Made by a program: the position numbers and the translations under genes. This document shows, one piece after another, positions 58,054 to 64,000 of a stretch of DNA of 64,000 nucleotides (the first letter of the stretch is position 1; each line of letters starts with the position of its first letter). The stretch is from Reticulitermes speratus. Its lineage: Eukaryota; Arthropoda; Insecta; Blattodea; Rhinotermitidae. The notes beneath the pieces are model-generated. The model was not told where the DNA came from. It did not search any database and saw only the letters and a program-made list of their open reading frames with translations. The stretch lies in NCBI GenBank assembly GCA_021186555.1, contig JAJKFL010000003.1:27702908-27766907 (forward strand), written 5' to 3'.

Positions 58054-58929
58054 GCATTTGTATTTCCTGTTGATAGAAGTCCGCGTCCTGTATTATCGGT
58101 CATCGTGTCACAACTATAAATTTCTGCGCACTAAGATTTTGATTTAGTGCTGGAAATTTGATGATCGCTCGGCGAAAAATTGTTCTAATATAATTAGATC
58201 AATTTACTTATTTTAGTTATAAAATTACACGCCATATAAATTTATTTTCTGACAGTCTTCCGTGTTTTATTCCAAATCAAACCAATCTTGTTTTTAGTCA
58301 TTAAGTGTAATGTACAAGTAAATAGCAGTTACAAGGCTTCCATGAGATCGTTGTCCACATATACAAAACTATAAACCCGCTCTGCACTTAGGGTACCTTC
58401 GTCAGTGTCACAGTTTACAGTACAGTATTTAAATATTTACAGACTACATAACACACAGCCTGGAATATTAAATGTTTTCTCATACAATTAATAGAAAGCT
58501 GATGTTAAGTAGGAACTGAATGGCATCGAAAAATCTATCGCATGATTTGTACATGGCTTTAACATCCATGAGTACCGGACGTACTGTAAGGAATAAGGCG
58601 TAAATTGAGTAATATTACTGCGTCTTTCCTGTTAGGCCATTCAACCCGTACACCACAATGACTGAGCTATACCGGATCAAACACAAATAGGACGGACTGC
58701 CGGAAATTAAATGCATTATGTGAACTTTCACCTTATAAACTGCGTATCCCATTGTACCATTAACCTATGAATTATATATTACCGTTGAAAATGTCAGAGA
58801 ATCAAACCGTAATTCGAATTAAATAAATAACATTCATATTAGCCTCTCCTTCCCTCGCAAACTTGGATCTATTTTTATTCTACAATGAGTTGATATTGCG
58901 TAAAGTGATTTTTATTTTATTTTCATTTT
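58054..58929. other. No gene recognised
   Basis: Near 58365-58405 the minus strand reads CTGACGAAGGTACC, then GGGTTTATAG, vaguely like the hammerhead motif order but lacking GAAAC. No gene. Confidence 0.4.
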
Positions 58930-59160
58930 CGTGGTGGCCTGAGGCTGTCTCTCTATGGAACCGCGGCCTGTAATGGATCCATTGTCTATCCCCCAAATAA
59001 CAGATGAATAAATACTAACCACTGCTGGTATGATCACTGATGTGGAGACCAAAAACCTCTCCCAGTGTCATTCCACCCCAAATCCCTTGTAGACTTCCCT
59101 GGAAATAAACCTGCTCTCCGCGTTGATAAGTCACCGACTAACCGCCTGAGAGACGGTACG
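58930..59160 (-). repeat. tRNA-derived SINE (family C), minus copy
   Basis: On the minus strand it begins CAGGCGGTTAGTCGGTGACT, as in the copy at 29461, and continues GGGATTTGGGGTGGAATGAC. It ends with GGATCCATTACAGGCCGCGG and a CCTCAGGCCACCACG block. Confidence 0.65.
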
Positions 59161-59644
59161 GCATGTGCAACAGCTAAATGTAAATTTATCCCTGTGTTTA
59201 ATTAGCACTATGTCATTAAGACGGAAAGGGGTGTGGAAGTATAGCACAAAGCATTCTTAACCCGGACACTATGCAGCTGACTGGACAACTAACGGTCGCT
59301 TGCCCATTAAATACTCTTATGTTTTTTGGTGGGCGTACAACACGTCTGGACATCTTTGAGACATTAAAATCGTTTCCCTGCTGAGAATCATGCTCCGCTC
59401 CTCTCCACACTAGGCAATCAGTGCAGTGAATGAAATGCTATATTGAGTTAGGATTTTTTGGATCACCGGTTGTCAGTTTATCAGTTGCAATTCATAAACA
59501 TCTGCGATTCACCATACGTTTTATAAAACCCAATATAATCTACTTCACGACGTCAAATAAGCACTAATTTACATCCAGGATTTCTTCCCGTACACGCTTT
59601 ATGTTAAGCATATCGAAGAAGAAATTACTCCCTAATATTTTATG
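59161..59644. other. No gene recognised
   Basis: Short unconserved frames only. Confidence 0.5.
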
Positions 59645-59906
59645 AGCCGATCCCAGTGGCCGTGCGGTCTAAGGCGTGGGTCTGCGGCCGCTCGCTTACT
59701 AGGATTGTGAGTTCGAGTCGCACCGGGGGCATGGATGTCTGTCTCTTGTGAGTGTTGTGTGTTGTCAGGTACAGGTCTCTGCAACGAGCTGGTCCCTCGT
59801 CCAGAGGAGTCCAACCGAATGTGGCGTGTCTAAAAAGTGTGATCGTGAAGCCTCGAAAAATGAGGCGGCCTAGGCCCCCAAGGGGCTGTCGAGCCATTGA
59901 AAAAAA
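59645..59906 (+). repeat. tRNA-derived SINE (family B), second copy
   Basis: About 90% identical by eye to 54941-55205 over the full length, including CCAGTGGCCGTGCGGTCTAA and GTGTTGTGTGTTGTCAGGTA, and ending in an A-rich run. Box B is mutated (GAGTTCGAGTCGC). No clear target duplication. Confidence 0.88.
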
Positions 59907-61081
59907 TTGAGCTCATTTAATTAGTCCCCCCCCCCCGCCCCCAAGGCGGTCAGTATTAAGAACAGTCTCCTGCAAGGTAACGCCGTGTAATTTGTTGTAT
60001 GCGAACGTTTCGAAAGAACCGGCTGCTTTCTTCTTTAGGATAGAACGGTTGTTCTTAACTACAATGTGTCACAACCCCGAAGACCAAGTTATGCATATTT
60101 CGATTTATTGTAGTACTTTCTCTAACCACAGGCCTCCTTTACGCGTATCAGTGATATTTCTTTGTGGTTCATTCACGGACGCTATCACTGTCTCACACTG
60201 TGTAGTGTCAAATCAACGTACTGTAATGTTGCATTCACTGAATATTCAGACAACTAACGAGCCCTTTCGCTACCAATCACGGAAAACCCCTACTCACATC
60301 CATTGACGTATGGTTATTTCTAGTAAAATGTCATAACTTTATACATATCGAGTACTGCGGATTAGACTGCCAATCACTAGATCTAAAATTCTTTGAACTT
60401 TTCAATTTTACACGCTTGTTCAGATAAAAATATATCAGATGTTTTGGAACTCTTTGTAATTCATGCAGAAAAAAAACATGTGTTCGTTTTTATCACTACT
60501 AAATAAGAACAGCCAAGCTTACGTCTGGCTGAATAAAGCTTAAATTATTTTGATATAGATGTCCTTCTGTCGAAGATATTTATACGTGTATAATAGAAGA
60601 AGGTTTGTGGTCGACTATGTGTGTATATTAAATATGTTGTTTTCACGCCGTCATCATGGAAACTTGTAATTTTCATGCATCTACACTGTGCTACGTGAAT
60701 GATAAAGATTTAATTTATTACGTTGTTTTAAGGTGAAAGTATCAAAATTAAGAAGGAAAGGAGAAAGGGAGGATAAGTGGAAGGAAAGTTATAAAAGTGG
60801 AAGCAAGTGAACGTGAGATGGAAATACAAAAGAAGTATTACTCGTTGAATAACAAAGGGCCTTTTTAATAATGTAGCCTCTTACTGTAAGAAGAGATAAC
60901 AAATAAAATATATTATTCCCGGCCTCAGATACGTCTGGATAGAGGTTCTACCACACTCTTACAAATATATTGTCTAAATTTTAACATTCCCGATTATGAT
61001 CATAATTTTAATATTTTAATAGTTTTAATCTCATTTTACGGATTTATATTCCTTCCTCAGTACGTTTTAAACATAGATTGT
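59907..61081. other. No gene; worn repeat near 60000
   Basis: A C-rich run (59924-59941) is followed near 60003-60045 (minus) by CTAAAGAA, stem GAAAG/CTTTC, GAAAC, GTTCG, a decayed hammerhead-like order. The remainder is AT-rich and unassigned. Confidence 0.4.
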
Positions 61082-61121
61082 GAACGTGAAGATGACCTAA
61101 ATTGGTCGAAACATATAGTTC
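61082..61121 (+). ncRNA. Hammerhead-like motif
   Basis: Stem I GAAC pairs perfectly with GTTC. Core GTGAAGA (C3 to G), extra T, stem II GACC-TAAATT-GGTC (perfect), GAAAC, ATATA in place of ATGTA. GTTC can alternatively pair with a downstream GAAC (61134-61137), a possible competing hairpin. Confidence 0.6.
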
Positions 61122-61180
61122 TCTATAATAAATAGAACTTAGTTGTGTTAGGACGGATTTCGACTTGATTTATGTTATAA
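61082..61180 (+). repeat. Hammerhead-bearing dispersed repeat, copy 2
   Basis: Motif at 61082-61121 followed by GGATTTCGACTTGATTT at about 61153, matching the minus-strand copy at 2965-3065. Confidence 0.6.
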
Positions 61181-62221
61181 GTAAAACAACGGGATGCCAT
61201 TCTTTAAAATTGCTCTTGAATTTTCTTCGACAATTCAGCGAAGTAACCCAAACGTAGTGGCACATGAACACTTTAATATGGCCCTTTCATCATAAAATGT
61301 AGAGGTAAATTTAGTTACATCGTGACAGAAAAATCTGTCACGATATTGGAACGTTTCAGTCTGACAAAATTTCAGCCGGCGAACACAAATAAATGCAGCA
61401 GATACAGAAACAGTGGCATTTGGACATTTCATGGGTTTCTGAGTTGTGACTTCAATATCTTTCGCTATCCGTCACGGTCATTAAGCATGTACAAAATTTA
61501 CAAAATATTCAAACGTTGCAGGGATACGAATAACATCTGCTTGCGACACTGTCACTGCAAAATTGTTCCAAAACTTGAAGTCCGTGGTTACTAAATCAGG
61601 CCATTTCTCTGCAATTCTGAAATCTCTTTTGTTAAGTAACCTTTCATACCGAAGACAGATAGTGAGATATTCTTTGTCTTCAATCATTAACTAATTAGTA
61701 AATCACAGTCAAACACAACTATAAATTTTTTACGTAAAGATAAGCTACATGTAGGCTACATACTTCGGTCCTAACGGACCATCATCAATTTAAGAAAGAA
61801 ATTAAAAGCTTAAAAACCATTACTTTCTTTCTTAAATCTTTAGGAATAGCCTGATGCTTGTCCATTAGGATCAAAATATGTATACGTAGTGTCGCCGATC
61901 GTTGTTAGTTTCATTGGCACCCACAACGATCGAGGAAAACAATTTGCAACTGGGTTTCAACTTTATTATAGAACCGTAAAAACCAGAGCTGGCCTCAGCG
62001 TAGTCTGCCGACTTCTTTCTCCGTACCCCGACTGTCTTCGGAAGCCAGGTCCCTTTTTACCCTAACCCCCCCTTGGAGCCAACCTCTCTCCATACAAAAT
62101 GAAGAGGGGTGGGGAGTGCCCAACTGCACCAACAAATGTTCGGCTACAGTAGCTTATCCTTTTATAATAAACACATCGTTGTGTTTGACGCTGATTTAAT
62201 AATTAATCAGCTAATATCAAG
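61122..62221. other. Mostly unassigned
   Basis: No coding gene. One hammerhead-like site (61758-61800, minus) is listed separately. Around 61890-61940, CGATCGTTG and CAACGATCG form a short inverted repeat. Confidence 0.45.
61758..61800 (-). ncRNA. Hammerhead-like motif
   Basis: Minus strand: TTGATGA (C3 to T), extra T, a perfect stem II GGTCC-GTTA-GGACC, GAAGT (for GAAAC), ATGTA, GCC. Stem II is the strongest in the window; core changes suggest loss of activity. Confidence 0.45.
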
Positions 62222-62625
62222 TACTGTGCCTAGAGCTGGTAAGCCGGATAGCTCAATCATTTTACCGCACAGGCAACAGCTCGGACTGCCGGAGAATCGG
62301 TGCTCCTTTCCTGCGAGCCAAAATTTTAATTTTTGCCACCGCGTCCAAAGAGGCTCTGTGACATGCCGCATATCACCACCATCTAAAAGAAAAGCTTAAG
62401 AATGACTGGCACTACACTGCCATAAGAAGGCCACGGATAACAGTGGGTCGTAGTGTCAATTCTTTTGCCTTCCTTTATGCCGGCATTTGGCTGAAGGAAC
62501 TGACAGAAAACACAAAATGCTTCTCAAGACATCCGATCTCTGGGCCAACATTTGAAGCCGGGACCTCCAGAATACAAAGTGCGAGTGCTTAACGCTTGAC
62601 CACAAATCTCGAAAACAGAGGTCAT
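62222..62625 (-). repeat. SINE-like repeat with tRNA-like head
   Basis: On the minus strand, about 62540-62625 reads TGGTCAAGCGTTAAGCACTC, then GGAGGTCCCGGCTTCAAATG, a box-B-like block, followed by a body with GTTCCTTCAGCCAAATGCCG. A separate plus-strand tRNA-like piece (GCCGGATAGCTCAATCATTT, 62241-62260) sits at the other end. The boundaries are uncertain. Confidence 0.45.
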
Positions 62626-62826
62626 AATATTAAAATAAATCACCGTTAGTTGTACATATACAAATATCCACGAGAATGTTTACTTATTCACATAAGCCTT
62701 CCGACATGTTGCGGTTTGTCTCGAACATCTTCACAAAAATTTTTACTTTTTTTCACCGTGCATTATGGTATTAAAATTCACTTAACAACCAACAACTGCA
62801 CTATTAAATTAAAATATCACTTAAAG

Positions 62827-62875
62827 TTACCCTACATATGTTTCGGTCACTATTTGACCATCATCACGTTATCTG
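62827..62875 (-). ncRNA. Hammerhead-like motif, left arm of element 3
   Basis: Minus strand: core GTGATGA (C3 to G), extra T, perfect stem II GGTC-AAATAGT-GACC, GAAAC, palindrome ACATATGT, A, GGGTAAC. Stem I pairs only if shifted by one base. Confidence 0.5.
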
Positions 62876-63181
62876 TATCTTTATGTTTTCACTTCACTGT
62901 GCGCTATCCACTTTCTTATTGATTAATTTATTAATGTATTTCACTGGGAGTTGTTTTGTTCACTGCACTTATATACGTATTTGTCTGTTGAGATCGTCTG
63001 CGTCGAGTTATTATCACTGTTGTATGCTTTGATGTTTTGGTAGTGATAATAACTCGACGCAGACGATCTCAACAGACAAATACGTATATAAGTGCAGTGA
63101 ACAAAACAACTCCCAGTGAAATACATTAATAAATTAATCAATAAGAAAGTGGATAGCGCACAGTGAAGTGAAAACATAAAG

Positions 63182-63232
63182 ATACAGATACCGTGATGAT
63201 GGTCAAATAGTGACCGAAACATATGTAGGGTA
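63182..63232 (+). ncRNA. Hammerhead-like motif, right arm of element 3
   Basis: As its mirror copy: core GTGATGA, extra T, stem II GGTC/GACC, GAAAC, ACATATGT, A. The upstream GATACC pairs with GGTA when one G is left bulged. Confidence 0.5.
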
Positions 63233-63303
63233 ACTTTAAGTGATATTTTAATTTAATAGTGCAGTTGTTGGTTGTTAAGTGAATTTTAATCTTCACAAAA
63301 ATT

Positions 63304-63459
63304 CTGTATGACACAGAATGTTTCTATTAGCTAATCACACAATAGTCACGCTTATACAAAGGGTGGGCGGTTTTTAAAATTAAATAATACAATTATGTTT
63401 CGTCTCATTATGCAACATTTGTTATTATTGAAACACATTACATGTCATTTTATTTAAAA
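63304..63459. other. No gene recognised
   Basis: Short AT-rich gap before the terminal transposase fragment. Confidence 0.5.
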
Positions 63460-64000
63460 AGTGCGCCATTTGGATGTCTCCCACCATTCTCACACACTGC
63501 TCCAGTCTTCCTCAAATATCGTTAATCAACCAACCCGTCACATCGTCCAGAATCCCCGCAGTTCCTTCCCGTATTCTGTGCTTAGTTCCTCGACGGTTCT
63601 ATGCTTGGAGATGAACAATTCACTTTTGATGTACCTCCACAGAAGGTAAGAACATGCGGATACAAAGGTGAATGTTCAGGCCGTGGAACATCACCGCCAT
63701 GGGAAATGACATGTGGAGGAGCATTTCTGGCAGAAAGTTTAATGATGCTCGTGCTGTACGGGCAGTTGCCCCTCGTGTTGAAACGGTACTGAAGACAGAT
63801 CAATTCCACGGTGACGTAACTCTGGTTCACAGAAGTTACGTCACATTTCCATATAGCGCTTGAATATCACAGTAACTGTGCACCTTCGTTGGTTCCAAAG
63901 GAGTAAGGGCCAATGACAACAGAAGATGCGACCCCACACCAAACAGTCAATTTCTCGCTGTGAAGAGGATGCTGATGGAGATCTTCTGGATTTTCAGGTG
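63460..64000 (-). pseudogene. IS630/Tc1-mariner-type transposase fragment, cut by window end
   Basis: The minus-strand pieces read HPLHSEKLTVWCGVASSVVI and GPYSFGTNEGAQ, then STSIIKLSARNAPPHVISHG with GDVPRPEHSP, then a worn C-terminus ending near EEDWSSV.EWWETSKWRTF. They match the order LH..KVTVWCA.S..GIIGPYFF..., A.TARA.I..L...FP.RLISR.GDVPWP.RSPDL.. and R...CIE..G.HFEHLL of the family seen at 3085-4010. Stops and frame changes make it inactive. The 5' part lies beyond the window. Confidence 0.6.

Larger units (their letters stand above)
62742..63288 (-). mobile_element. Palindromic element 3 with 249-bp arms
   Basis: Arms 62770-63018 and 63042-63290 are almost perfect inverted copies around a 23-base spacer. 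The tail (with AATGCACGGT on the minus strand, 62755-62764) is on the left, so the element lies in minus orientation. A perfect 15-bp duplication, ATCTTCACAAAAATT, flanks it at 62727-62741 and 63289-63303. The high arm identity implies a young insertion or arm-to-arm correction. Confidence 0.8.

Overview
The window looks like a gene-poor, repeat-rich stretch of an insect genome. It is AT-rich, has no bacterial-style gene packing, and carries only one recognisable cellular coding segment. That segment is a single large exon (23481-24853, minus strand) of an invertebrate D2-like dopamine receptor (Dop2R/DOP3 type), ending at a clean splice donor. The repeat content (tRNA-derived SINEs, mariner, hAT non-autonomous elements, non-LTR remnants, hammerhead-bearing palindromic elements) resembles a large insect genome such as a cockroach, termite or orthopteran. 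The order is an inference, not something read from the sequence.

Layout. 1-5.9 kb: 46-bp satellite, a decayed IS630/Tc1-mariner-type transposase, a broken non-LTR retrotransposon C-terminus (minus) and a hAT-type non-autonomous element with its target duplication. 6-14 kb: dispersed repeats, a 31-bp tandem repeat and an old hAT-like element. 14-23 kb: a 489-bp palindromic element, LINE fragments, a second well-preserved hAT element, a SINE and microsatellites. 23.3-24.9 kb: the receptor exon. Because the conserved C-terminal tail is not visible at lower coordinates, all of 1-23480 may be intron of this gene. 25-32 kb: upstream DNA, including a small CpG-rich patch (about 26.72-26.88 kb). 32.3-33.6 kb: a mariner with perfect 30-bp terminal repeats and one in-frame stop. 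34-43 kb: SINEs and a roughly 380-bp GACA tetranucleotide array. 43.8-46.4 kb: a composite inverted element containing an internally deleted mariner. 47-64 kb: more SINEs, LINE scraps, three palindromic elements, minisatellites and a transposase fragment running off the end.

The most notable pattern is a recurrent RNA-like motif: stem I, a CTGANGA-like core, one extra T, stem II, GAAAC, a self-complementary ACATGT-like segment, then the other strand of stem I. It occurs at more than a dozen sites, often as mirror-image pairs inside palindromic elements flanked by 12-15 bp direct repeats. In several families stems I and II change in sequence but keep pairing. This fits the diminished-stem-III hammerhead ribozymes associated with Penelope-like retroelements, which cleave as dimers. 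Three of the palindromic elements also share a tail block, AATGCACGGT, next to one target-site repeat.

Apart from the receptor exon I see no other protein-coding gene I can support. Most remaining open frames are short, unconserved or simple-repeat translations.
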